The notes beneath the pieces are model-generated. The model was not told where the DNA came from. It worked only from the letters and a program-made list of their open reading frames with translations, and searched no databases. Below, one piece after another: positions 33,421 to 45,800 of a stretch of DNA of 64,000 bases. Position 1 is the first letter of the stretch. The number at the start of each line of letters is the position of its first letter. Position numbers and translations under genes: made by a program. The stretch lies in NCBI GenBank assembly GCA_021234155.1, contig JAJEKV010000073.1, positions 4,064,001-4,128,000 on the forward strand, read 5' to 3'. This stretch comes from Isoetes taiwanensis. Lineage: Eukaryota > Streptophyta > Lycopodiopsida > Isoetales > Isoetaceae.

Positions 33421-34940
33421 AATGTACATCAAAATAATATCAAAAGCATTGTTAAACTCAGACTATAAATTAATCAGATGTTCCTTTTGCCTCCTTCTTG
33501 ATCATCATCAATATGATCTATGATTATTTGGTAACCTCAGTTCTTGGCATCGATGATCAAATATCACTTGGTCCTCAATCATACATATCAGTTGTGATGC
33601 ATAAATACCTTGTTCATGTCATTGCCAAGTCTAGAATGAGCTCACACAATCATGCTCATGATAGAAGTTAGAAAGTGGATCAAAACAAAATGGTAGACTA
33701 TGCAATTGTGAATTGCGTGAGGTGGAATCTAAAGAACACGGAGATTTTAGATGTCGTAAGCATGTTCAAATTTCCATCGAGCAAATTCAAGATGGAAAAG
33801 TCCAAATTTAGTTGAATCCTTCAATAACATAGAACACTCGAAATTGACTGGCGAATTTATAGTCGATAGCGACAAATGAATGTCTAAACGTTGTACTTAC
33901 GTCCCATGACCATTTGACTCGCACTAACATTAATATATACGCTTAGATTGTAGCTTATAGAAAGGTAATTTTTAGATATTTTTCATCCATCTCAGTTACC
34001 ATTATGGATGATCTTTACCATTAGAGATGATCTCAAATACCATCTGCATCGCATGGCCTATTAATGGAAAAATAGGCACCACATAAATATCACAACGAAA
34101 ATAGATGGTGAATGTCCCTCAAGGTTTGCTTCGCACGCCGGGTAACATCTAAGAAACAGTTAGAAATAAATAAATAAAACAAGGTGCTGCACATAGAGGG
34201 TTGCCCTCCAATTTCTTGAGGGTGAAGTGGCCTAAATCAAACCATGAAGTCATGTTTTCACAATCTATATTTAAATTAAAATAGATCCCTACCATGTTCT
34301 TACAATCAGTTTGTAGATCCCCTACATTCGACATAAAGCATATGGTTTTTTATAATAACTAGAGCGGCTATTTCTTCACTTCATGTGACTTAAACTATCA
34401 TAATCAGCTAATAAACAATCTTTTCGACGATGTTCAGCTTTAAAAACTTCGAGACAAGTTGTATTGTTATTCTAACCTTATTTGAATCATGTTCTATATA
34501 GTAGTATCAGATTCTTATGGATTGAGAAGTGGAGTGCAAAATACACACAAATATAGCCAATCAAAAGTTATGTTCCACCATCTATTCATATTTTTTGAAA
34601 TTGGCTATTTTATTTTGTCTTTTGAGAAGCTATTTTTTCTGTTGAACTCCAGTGATAGTATCTTAGTACCAATATGACCATTGAAGAACATCCAAATGCT
34701 TCAAAGCCTTATCTTAGTACCAGCATGACCACTGAAGAACATCCAAAGTCTCTCATTTGGGCTGCATACTGGCATCCTTCTTGTAATACTTTTTGTACGT
34801 CAAGGAATTTGCAAAGGATAGCCATCCAAACTCCATATGAGTGACTCCAATAAGAGACGCTATTATATTCATATGCAGTTTGAGGTTTGAATTCATCATT
34901 TTCTTATTGCAAGCAATTCATAACAATCTGTGTACATTTC
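33420..34940. other. No gene recognised
   Basis: AT-rich DNA without coding signals. It contains a 51-bp-spaced direct duplication (TATCTTAGTACCARYATGAC) at 34,659 and 34,710. Confidence 0.5.
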
Positions 34941-34942
34941 TA

Positions 34943-35000
34943 GTGTCGTGAGATGTTTGGTTAAGTCCTGTAACGAGCGCAACCTTTGTTTTGTGTCGCT
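34943..35000 (+). other. Short insertion resembling mitochondrial small-subunit rRNA
   Basis: GTGTCGTGAGATGTTTGGTT, AAGTCCTGTAACGAGCGCAA and CCTTTGTTTTGTGTCGCT correspond to the highly conserved 16S/18S-type segment around E. coli positions 1,070-1,110. The TTTGGTTAAGTCCT and GTTTTGTGT variants are, as I remember it, closer to plant mitochondrial rrn18 than to plastid rrn16. Only about 58 bp are recognisable, so this is a nuclear organelle-DNA fragment (NUMT), not a functional rRNA. Confidence 0.7.
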
Positions 35001-35148
35001 AGGATTTAGAGGAATTCCAACGAATCATCTTTTGGAGGTTAATATACATACATCTCTCATGGAATTTTTATCCATATATCTGTACACTGCCCTCAATGGA
35101 AGAGCTGAAGAATAGAGAAAACTTCACAAGCTTTTAAAAATGAAATGC

Positions 35149-38100
35149 TTAAACCTGTGTAATAGTCAAAAGGAACGGATGTCCTAAACCTGTATTGTTG
35201 GGCATCTCCAATGTGTCAGGAGATGTATCAATGTCAGAGTTTGTGGCATTCACGACAAAACTGGAGGATGGGGTCATAGGCGTGAATTTAAAAGCATCTT
35301 TCTTAGTGGAATCCAATTCCCGTGCTTGGGACAAGACTTGCCATTTTAGCTTATAGGAAGAAAGATCATATGCCCCTGGCCCAAAAAATGTTGCCTGAAG
35401 AGGTATTCGAATGCAAGCTTCTGACTTCAATTCTCCAATCACCCTTGATCTCAATCCACACCATATATACATAGTACTGGAGGGGATTCCTCGAGTCATC
35501 TTTCCTATCTCCTGTGATGAAATTGAATCAGTAGGCCCAGGAATCGCCTCAGAACTTTTTGACCAGGCAATCTGCTTATCCGAACCACCTCCACTATCAA
35601 AAGTCTCTACCTTAACCGAGACAGAATGAGATGACTGATTCCTAACTTGTAAGAACAATGTGACGCAACACATGGGATCTGAGTTGAAGTTATGAACAAC
35701 GTGACTTGTTCCGTCCATTAACCACACCAGGGGAAGTGTTTCTCTTACACTGCAAGAATGAGGCATTAGAAGCAAAGAAGAATACAATATACAAAAGCAA
35801 AAAAATTATAAACCTGCAATGGCAGACATGGTGGGTAGAAACATGGAGATTATTGTGCAGAGCATTCGTATTTGGATTGTCATCTTGCTGCTCTGATATC
35901 AACACTATATCTACGAAAGATTCGTCTTTAGCAGGCACCTTCTGAAAACATTAGCAATGTCACTTTATATCAATATACTTTTCTATAAAAACAGCAAATA
36001 CCTTTTCAAAAGATGGGAGCTGCAGCTGACGTTCCCAACTATGAAATCTGGATAATGGTCCAGCAGCTATGTCTATTAGTGGCTCCTTGCTACCTGGCGG
36101 ACCCAATCTAACACTAGCTCCAAAATCTTCAAGGCTCGCATGGTTCTTCAGAAATTTAGTCTTATTCTGTTAGAAGCAGAATAACATTTGAGCAAAATAT
36201 GGATATTTGGCAATCAATCTTCCGTAGATGTCTTACCACTAGTCGGAAAAACAAAGAAAGCATATGGGATAAAGGTAGAAATTGAGGTGGAGAGACAGAT
36301 GCAGAAAAAAATGCTTTTCTGACGTCATTTTGTTGCTCACTAAGTTGTTCATGGTTGGTTCTTTGTTTGGAAGACAAAGGAGCCAAGCACCAGCCAGAAC
36401 CAACACAAGAAACTTGCCGCAACCAAAAACTTTCCGCAGAATGCTGATTCTCCACATCCAAACGTAACAACAACTCGTCTATCTTCGCTGGAGATGGTGA
36501 TATATTTATGAACATCGATACTGAGGGAAGGACCTGTAACAGAAATCAAAATCTTAATAAGTTATGAGTATCAACCTTCTTGCCTTTATGACTTTTTTCC
36601 CTAGTGCCAAGGCTTCTGGTGTTTTTCCTTGGGATTTTTTGACTGAACAAACAGGCCTTTGATCATCAATGTGACTCTTATATGCAAAACGTGACGTCCA
36701 TTTCACCCCATGTCTACCGTAAAGGGAAGTATTGCTTATGCGAGAGCTGCTACTCACATCTATATGCAACATGTGCATTTTCTTTAACAGACATGAAAAT
36801 TATACTAAAGTGCCTTTATTATAATGCCAGTACAGTAATTCTCAGACATCGTGATATAAGACAAATCTAACCTGAAGTGTATGGGTAATTCTGACAGTCC
36901 TGTACTTGAGACTTTTTGATGCCATTGGCTCATAGTAAAGAACAGCATTAAGGAAAAAGTTTCCAGCATGCCTTGCATGAAGCCACAATGGCCATAAGAG
37001 GGTTGAATTGCCTTCCAAGGTAGTCTCCTGCACAAACAACAGGAACTCATTCAGCACTGTAAGAAAAACGGCCTTGAAAGCACAAATAAATGTCATTACC
37101 TCAGGGAAGCAAAAGAGGAGCTTCTTATCATCAGCATCTCTATTCTCATTCCAACAAAGATCCAATGGTTCTTCGAAGCAATTTGGAAACTCCAAGTCAA
37201 GGTCGCCTTCATCACCAACTAATAAAAAGCCTGGGCAACTTGTTCTTAATTTCATACCCTAGTGGAATTTATATAAGACAAAGAAAGAAAGTGTAAGCTT
37301 TGGATAGATCAATGGTAATGGAAGAAAGATACAATGCAGAATAGAAGCAAAATACAATGCAGAATAGAAGCGCTAAGACTCATGCTCCAGCTAGCTAAGA
37401 GAACAATTCAAACTAATGGTATATGACTACATGACTTATAAATGAAAGCCATGTCAGCAACAGGCATGCAGTGTGCCAGGTGAGCAGGATGACGTCACCA
37501 TACACGTCAACATATAGATCTTAACACCCCTCCTGATGACTAACACAGCTGCAAACTCAAAACAAACAGTTTCGGAAGACTTCAGCAGATAGAGTAGACT
37601 CAGCCACAGAAGTAACCACGGCTACCATGAAATGTTGGCCTTAAACCATATTTTCTGCCCGTATCATTTCCTCTGTTTATCAATATAAGACATAAACTTA
37701 TTGGAACCCTGACTGAGGTACAACAGCAAATAGAAGTCTTGTTTACTCAAGAACTTAGATATAGAGAACTGAAACTCACTGAGTAGACTTCTATAAAAAG
37801 GAAGCTTAAATCATACTGCATAGCATCCATAGCCCCTCCTGTTCCCATATTGTTTCCAATATTTAATGTAAATTCGATCTATTGTAAAGATCATTATCCA
37901 AGTTCGTATCAGATGATAGAGTGCTTCTTTATAGATCACAGCCTGGATGCACAAGGTTCAGCTGCAGGGCACATCAAAGGTTTTATGGACTATCAGATCG
38001 AATTGCTGTTTAGATGCTAGTCTTGATGACCTGGATGCTGCTGGTGGTTCTTTAGCCAGGGAAGTTTGGGATGAGGTTGCAAGTTCGGGCAAGTTTGCCA

Positions 38101-41100
38101 CACAAGGTTGCTAATTACTTGTTATTTCCTTCACCTCTAGTTGTAGCGATTGGGGACCTTGTTACAATGCACATGTTACAGATTTCAGAGCATCAAAGCT
38201 TGAATTGCCCACTGTTGGGGATGACTTTCTTCATGTCTTGACTTCAGATTTCTTGTTTCCTTCAATGCATGGTGCTGATATAAAGAACAGTTTTGTTCTG
38301 GGCTTACCTTGGAAGACACTCATGAGCGGACCACTGATTTATCATCAATCATGGCCAAGGTTAGTCACAATCTAATTGAGCTGCCATCTTACAAATGTTT
38401 ACATCCACCAATCGGCTGTCCACATGATGGGAGCTTGCCAAGACTAATAATAGCACACCTTGCTTGGGATATGTCTTACGCTAAATTCGGATTATGTCAG
38501 CTGTTGAAAGTGTTGCACTTGTTTGCATTTAAGAAATCAGGTGCTACTTATTCTTGATCCATATGAACATACAAATCTGGTTCGTAACGTAGATGAATGA
38601 GAAGGATGGCTCCACTAGAACTTTCTCATAAACCCTCCTCGTGGCATCCCTGTATTCGACTGGAATATTTAGCTGACTTATCCATTCTCATTGTCATTCT
38701 CTCCATACCATATCGAATTCTTTACTGAAATCAACAAACACCATACATAGAGGTTTATACCTTTGACTGCCTACGTTGCCTCTCTAAGCATAACTAGACG
38801 ATCATTTATGGATCTCTTGGGTCTAAATCCAGCCGGTCTTTCTGCACTCTTATTTTATTCCGCCCATTGATTGACTTTAGTTTCCAGAATGGATAAAAGG
38901 CTTTGAGAAGATGCTGCCAAACCAGGATTGTTCCATCCCCTCTTGCTGATAACTCTGGAAGTACATGCTGAAATAGTTCTGCAGCACCTACTTCTAGAGT
39001 TTTTGTTCTCCGGCCTTTAGTTTTTTTTTTTTTTTTTTTTTTTTTTTTGGTGGACGAAGCATTTTTCAGCTGCACTTGTTAGAATGTTTTGATAAGTCTA
39101 TCCATCTCTGTTACATGCTTAAGACTGCTGAGTTCTAGTTCTTCACAAGGAAGAAATGAAATGAAGCGTTTATGATTCCGTCTGTGAGACCATCAGGGGA
39201 GGGAGGGAGGGGGGGAGAAAAAATTGTCTTTACTAACAATTTATTTCTTAAAAGTACTATACATAAGTATTTTAAACAGCCAACCATCGTACTCCCTTCA
39301 TTCAAACCACGGTTTAAGGGCGCTGTTGAGAGGGAGGGAAGAGAGATGCATTTAACACACCTTTATTGCAACTGATGATGGATTTAACAGCTCTATGACA
39401 ACACGGCGAACTTCCCCAGCATTAATCTTATCAGGGAACTCGTGCAGAGATGCATTGACTCTGGGGATCCCCTGATTCAATTGAGCAGAAAATGTTAAAA
39501 AACAAAAACATTAATATCAGATTTAAAGAGAACGAATACGCACGGCAACTACTAGAAATTGGAGTCGCTGACGTGGAGGAATTTCTCGTTCTTCCCGGCT
39601 TTTGAGAACCTTTCCCTTCTTTTGGACCACAAAGTCATGTCTACCAGTAGCAACTCCGCAGAGTGTCCACTTCACTCCCAGAATTTTAAGAAGCCCCGGC
39701 TGGTTGGGTTTTGCTTTGAGATAAGCCTGTAATGTAGAATGTAATTAGGATACTGACAACTTTTTTTCATATATATAGACTCTGCTTACATCCTATTGTG
39801 TTTCATTCAGCTGCATCTATCCGTTTTTTCCTTTTTTTTTTTTTTTTTTTTTTTTGGGTGGGGGCACGTATGAATAAGGCCATAAATAAAGGGGTTGATA
39901 TTGTTGTTAATATCATTCTGTTGGAACGATATTATTTGGCAAGGTCGTTCGCTTGAACAGAACAAATCCGTTCAAGTCTGGATGGCAGCACTAGCATGAA
40001 ATATTCAAATACAGTGAGAACCAAAACATCAAATGTGGAGTGAGCCTGCCATACAGAACTTCAACTTAATTGGCAACTCTCCGTAGCCCCGTACTTATTT
40101 ATACTTTTTGTAATCTGAAAGTTGAGGTATTTCTAAGACTCCCTCCATTCACAGCATAGGTACTCCATGAGGCCTCCCATGCCTCCCTTGAGATTCACAT
40201 CTGATGTGAGCCTCTGCTTCTGACCCAATAATCATTTAAACATGCGTGAAAAATTTTAAGCTTGCAACCAAGTTGTCTTCAGTGTCTCCCACAATTCACA
40301 GAACAGATATCCTGTAGAGCCCTCCATGCTTCAGACCAGCCTGTTTGCCACATTGTCATCTATACCTACAACAACAATACATGATATGCATCCATATCCA
40401 TAGATTCTACAAGTCATATTACCTCCAACTTCTCTTCGCCCTTCAAAAAGAATGATTCTTCTGAAATCTCCAAGGCTCTTCCCTCTTGTTCATAATTTTC
40501 ACTGCAGAAGAACTAGAAGAATGTTATCTGGCTTTGGCCATATACTTTGTCACAGGCTGCAACAGACGCAATTTAGTACCTGCATGCATGTTTACTTAAC
40601 ACATCCTGAGATGGAAAAGGACCTGTTAAGTTAATGTCAGCACGTTCAAAAAAAATTTGCAAGCAAAAAGCACTTAACAAACTCTTGCATCTGTTACCAT
40701 CAGAAAGGCCTTCAGGCTCAAACTGACAAACAAGAGACATCGCCCCTATTTCAATAGGAATCTGCAATGGGTTTTGGAGTTCCACACAAACTCCTATGTC
40801 CTCTGCAGTGAACGAGATTGAAATTCAGCATTTAAATGAAATTCAGCATTTGCAAATTTAGAGAACACAACTAAGTTAAAATGCCAGGAACTCCAAAAAA
40901 GTGAAAAGACAAGGAAGAGACATTAGCATATGTCTCATGTTCTGCATATTCAGACTCATTACATGTACCTCCAGCCACACAGACATTGTAATGCTTTTTT
41001 GTCCCAATGCTAGATTTTAGTGGTGCATCCAACCATGTCGATACTGCCGTAGTCAATGGAGGTACAACACTTTCCTCAAGAAGAGACCATTCCTCATCTG

Positions 41101-42891
41101 ATATAGCAGCCTGAATTGAATAAAACATCAAAGGCAATCCTCAGTATATGTAAGAGTTTGAAAACAAATAAAAAAAACAAAATAAAAAAATAACTCATTT
41201 ATTATTTATTAATATATTTACAAGCTTTCCAACAAAGCGGCCTTGAGCAGGCATATGAGAAAGAAATAAGAGTTTTGTTAACGTCTACTAAAGAAGCATA
41301 GGGTAAATAAATACATAAAAGTCACTGTCATCTAGGAGCCAATGGACCAAAGGCAGAACCTGTTTATGAGCTAATCTTTGACACCTATACTAGAACAAAC
41401 TAATCTTTGACAGCCATGTTAGAACATCAGACATATATACTTTTAAATATCATATTAGTGATGTGATATTGTCCATTATACATGTCATGGGTCGATTCTG
41501 AAACCCAATGCGGATAATGATGTTTATCACTTTCCTTCTTGATGCACCTCCCTGCTCATCCTCTTTTAATACATTTCCTGCTACCTCAAATCGTTAGCAG
41601 ATACTTGTTTTCTAGATCTCTTTAGATCTGAGAATCCATATCAAGTGAAATATTGGATCTGATAAAACTAATATCGAATGATATGAGTTCTTGGCTTAGT
41701 TGAAGTGCCCTCAAGTGCAAAGCTAACAATGTTAACTGGTGAGGTAATATTGAGAATTTGACAGGAATTTGACAGGTGATGTAATTTTGACAGGAACATG
41801 GACACTAGAAGTAGATATGGCGGCAATGGCTGCATTTTTGTGGATATTTTTCTACTCATAAGCACCATTAAGGGTCGTTCAGATTTACTATAGCAAGATA
41901 AGAACTGAAAAGTTTCAACAGTGCATACCGCTGCTAATGAAGAATAAGTATGCTGGTCTTCAAATTGTACAGAAATACAGTCTGAGCGGATTATAGGCAG
42001 ATTAAGATTTAGCATTTCTTTATTCCCATCTGCTTCCTGTTTTAAAAACAAAAAAGCACTTGACACTTTTAGATAAATCAGTGTCCATTAGATGAAGAGG
42101 TAGAGAATAGATACCTGAACAGCAGTAAAGAATTCTTTTAAAAATATCGTTTGCATTGTAGCTGACTGATGACTACAAGCAAGAAGATGAATGAAGTGCT
42201 GCACCGCAATGTGAGGTCTTCCCAGAGACATGAACAACCTACCAAAAAGGAGTACAATGGAAGTGATAAATCAGCCATATAAACACCAATAGGTAATTTA
42301 GAAATGACAAACCTCCCAAGATTGAATTGCACATGATCATTGATGAGGCTCCAATCTTGGCCTTGATATATTGAAGAAACACACATATATGTGCGTATTG
42401 CATGTTCTCTCTGATGAAATCTGAAGCAATGAGTAATTGCTAAAACAAACAAAAAAAACATGAACTAGATCTTCTAAAGAAACTATGGCTGCGTTCTACC
42501 TGCCCACTCGCATGATAACGATTGCTTGCAAGCACAAGGTGGAAACCGAACTTGCGCAACATTGGTGGTGTACATTGTAAGTAACAATACGCAGCCTGCT
42601 CTAAGAAGACACCTGCTCTTATTCCTGCTTCTTTGTCCATCTAACACCAAACACTCAAACTTTTATGATGGCAGTTGCTGTCAAGGTGTGACAACCAAGA
42701 AACTGCAAAATACCATAGTGCAAGATGAAAAAATATCAACAAGCACATAGCACAGAGAAGTTACTACATACTTCAGAAGAAGCACGAAATAGCACAATTG
42801 CTGCTTCCCGATATTGTTCTCGGCTTTTAAGCATTTCAGACCACCATAGCGCACATCTCACAGCATACCTAGCCCCCAAAGCGCCACATCT
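35149..42891 (-). CDS. TRAPPC8: TRAPPC8 3' exon block (17 exons, C-terminal two-thirds)
   Basis: This block runs from [20 protein letters not shown] to the stop at 35,149-35,151. Introns here are short apart from 37,259-39,360 (2.1 kb, with a LINE fragment) and 39,727-40,422. Almost all junctions are GT-AG. The last exon (601 nt) encodes the conserved C-terminus ([15 protein letters not shown] ... [13 protein letters not shown]). The 43-nt exon at 40,580-40,622 is inferred because it is the only way to join the neighbours in frame with canonical sites (aacttaacag / gtacta). Confidence 0.88.
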
Positions 42892-45800
42892 CTGGTCACA
42901 TAACAAGAGAAATAAACACGTCATCCACACTGGCAGACAGGTGGTGCAACCAGCAAATACAAAGAGAACAAAAAAGAAATGCATAAACCTATAGCTTGAT
43001 AGAAGAGCATGAAATCTATAGAGGCTATATTATATAAGGTCACTACGTATATATGCGCAACTTTTATGCATATCTCTAAAAGATATTCAAGTCTGTGTCT
43101 TTGAACTTTTAACAAAAATGCAAAGAAACGCACTAAAAAACCATGATTATAGTATTAAAGAAAGAAAAGACCATTTTATACAGCAATCATGTACAGCTAG
43201 GGGCACATTTGGAGCCTCCTAGAGATGTTACATGTGATATTATTGCTAATAAGGCCATGAGTTATCCGTGAAAGTATCTTCTCCAACCTTGTAAAATGAA
43301 TCTTAATCCTCAAAAACCAGGACTATCTTCAAATGGAAGCCCGTCTCTGCTGGTGGAAGGATTTGCAGAATTGCTAAATAGAATGTATCAATTGAGCGAA
43401 ATATATGAAGTTTAAAATCTCATAATTGACAATAAGAAATATTGTGCTTTTGAACTGTCACAAAGGATGACCTGGACTATGAAGATGGCGAACGATGGAA
43501 CTTGGAGCCCAATGTTGATCATTTGTTGTCACACTGAAGAAGTGAAAGAACTTGCAAAAGTTCCCAAATATCTTCATGAATGATATCTTATATTAATACA
43601 GGTGGAACATAGAAGAAAGATTAAATTAACGACTAACTGCTTGGATCTATGAGACCAATTATTAAAGCAATCATGTACAGCTAGGGGTGCATTGCAGGAC
43701 TCCTCGATATTTTGCATAAAAATGAGAAACTGAAAAATTGGAACATTGAAAATCAAGAAACTTTTGTCTTTTTCCTAGCAACTGGCTCAAAGTATAAATG
43801 ATGTCAGACTTGTTTTCCCTTTTAGAGGACTGCTTATGTCTTTTTTTTTTTGCTGCCCGCTTCATTCTTCTTGGCACTTTCATGGTTACCCCTCTTGGAA
43901 TATCAATGTACAAACCAAAGAGCGTGGGGGTAAGCGGCAACTCTGTTTAACCCCTACTGTGCTGTTTATTTCATCCGATCAGCCTCCGGGCACTTTAATT
44001 CGTCCCAATAACTCTGTTTAACCCTTACTGTGCTGTTTATTTCATCCGATCAGCCTCCGGGCACTTTAATTCGTCCCAATACGTTTTCGTAGAGTGTCAA
44101 AACGGCCCATATCACTTGCTGTGGCAAGCCCAATTCCAAAAGCCTATGGGATAGGCATTTCTGAGCGACTGTATCAAAGGGTTTGCAGAAATCCACAAAG
44201 CAGCCAAATACTTTGTTTTCATTGCTTTAACTTACTGATAGACCAGCTTCTAATTCTGAATCTAAGCAGCCCTTTTCCTGCTGATATTGTAACAAGAAGG
44301 GGCATGTCAAACGAGATTGCAAGAAACGTCTTAACGATGCTGCTGAATTTCTGAAACACAAGGAATCTAAGCATAAAGTTAAAGATCAGGCTTCTTCTGC
44401 TCCTGAAGTTAGTGCTCAAGTTTCTCATATTGACTTGGAGGAAGAAGAATTGCAGTTTCTCAATGTTGCTGCAGAGAATCTGCATCATAATACTGGGCTA
44501 GTGGACTCCGGGGCAACCAAGCACTGGTCAGTCAAATGTTTTTCAGCATATCAAATCTTATGATAAAACAGTAGTAAAGATGGCAGATGGAAATCTAGCC
44601 AAGGCTACAGGCAAAGGAGATGTTTCTATCCCCACCAAAAACTGTCTTACTCTCAAAGTTGAAGATGTGATCTTAGTGCCTGGCTTACTTGTGAATTTGC
44701 TTAGCGTAAACGAATTTGATAAAAAGATGGGCTACACCTGTTTTCAGATGACCTTGTGCACATTTCCCATAAAATTCCATTGAAGTTTATTGATCACAAC
44801 CTGTTGGGCCCTATTGCTCAAGGTTATCTTAATGAGAGAGGGCTTGTATATTCTGGATACTACAACAAGCAGTTCCCATGCCCCAGCAGAGTCCTCTCTT
44901 ACTGTTGCTGTTCCTAAAACAGCAGAGTCTTTATGGCATGCCAGATTTGGCCATATCCATCTACCGGCTTTAGTTTCAGCATCTAAACTCAATATGGTTC
45001 AAGGAATGCCTCAACTCACAACTCAGGGACCTTCAGTGTGCTGCATGTAACCTTGATAAACAGATACAAGCATCCTATCTTTATGGCATGCCAGATTTGG
45101 CCATATCCATCTACCGGCTTTAGTTTCAGCATCTAAACTCAATATGGTTCAAGGAATGCCTCAACTCACAACTCAGGGACCTTCAGTGTGCTGCATGTAA
45201 CCTTGATAAACAGATACAAGCATCCTATCCCTTGAAGGCTGAATTTAGAGCTCAACACCCACTGGAGCTTCTTCACACTGATATTTGTCACTTACCAATA
45301 GAATCTCTAGCTCAAGGTTATCTTAACGAGGAGGGCTTGTATATTCGGGATATTACAACAAGCAGTTCCCATGCCCCGGCAGAGTCCTCTCTTACTGTTG
45401 CTGTTCCTAAAACAGCAGAGTCTTTATGGCATGCCAGATTTGGCCATATCCATCTACCGGCTTTAGTTTCAGCATCTAAATTCAATATGGTTCAAGGACT
45501 GCCTCAACTCACAACTCAGGACCTTCAGTGTGCTGCATGTAGTTTTGGTAAACAGATACAAGCATCCTATCCCTTGAAGGCTGAATTTAGAGCTCAACAC
45601 CCACTGGAGCTTCTTCACACTGATATTTGTCACTTACCAATAGAATCTCCAGCTTGAAACAGGTACTTTCTTGTGATTGTCGATGATTTCAGTCGATATA
45701 CATGGGTCTATCCGATTAAGCTCAAGTCTCAAGCGTTCAGCCTGCAAGTGGAAAAAGAGTTCTCAACTCCTACCAAAGCTCTCCGATCTGATAATGCAAA

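Noticed and set aside
34943-35000. A real rRNA gene
   Set aside because: Only about 58 bp are recognisable; there are no flanking rRNA helices.
36554-36778. Minus-strand 74-codon frame ([20 protein letters not shown]) as an extra TRAPPC8 exon
   Set aside because: The exon ending RVRITHTLQ joins [15 protein letters not shown] directly in frame and as the family does. The frame lies wholly in the intron between them and lacks suitable splice borders.
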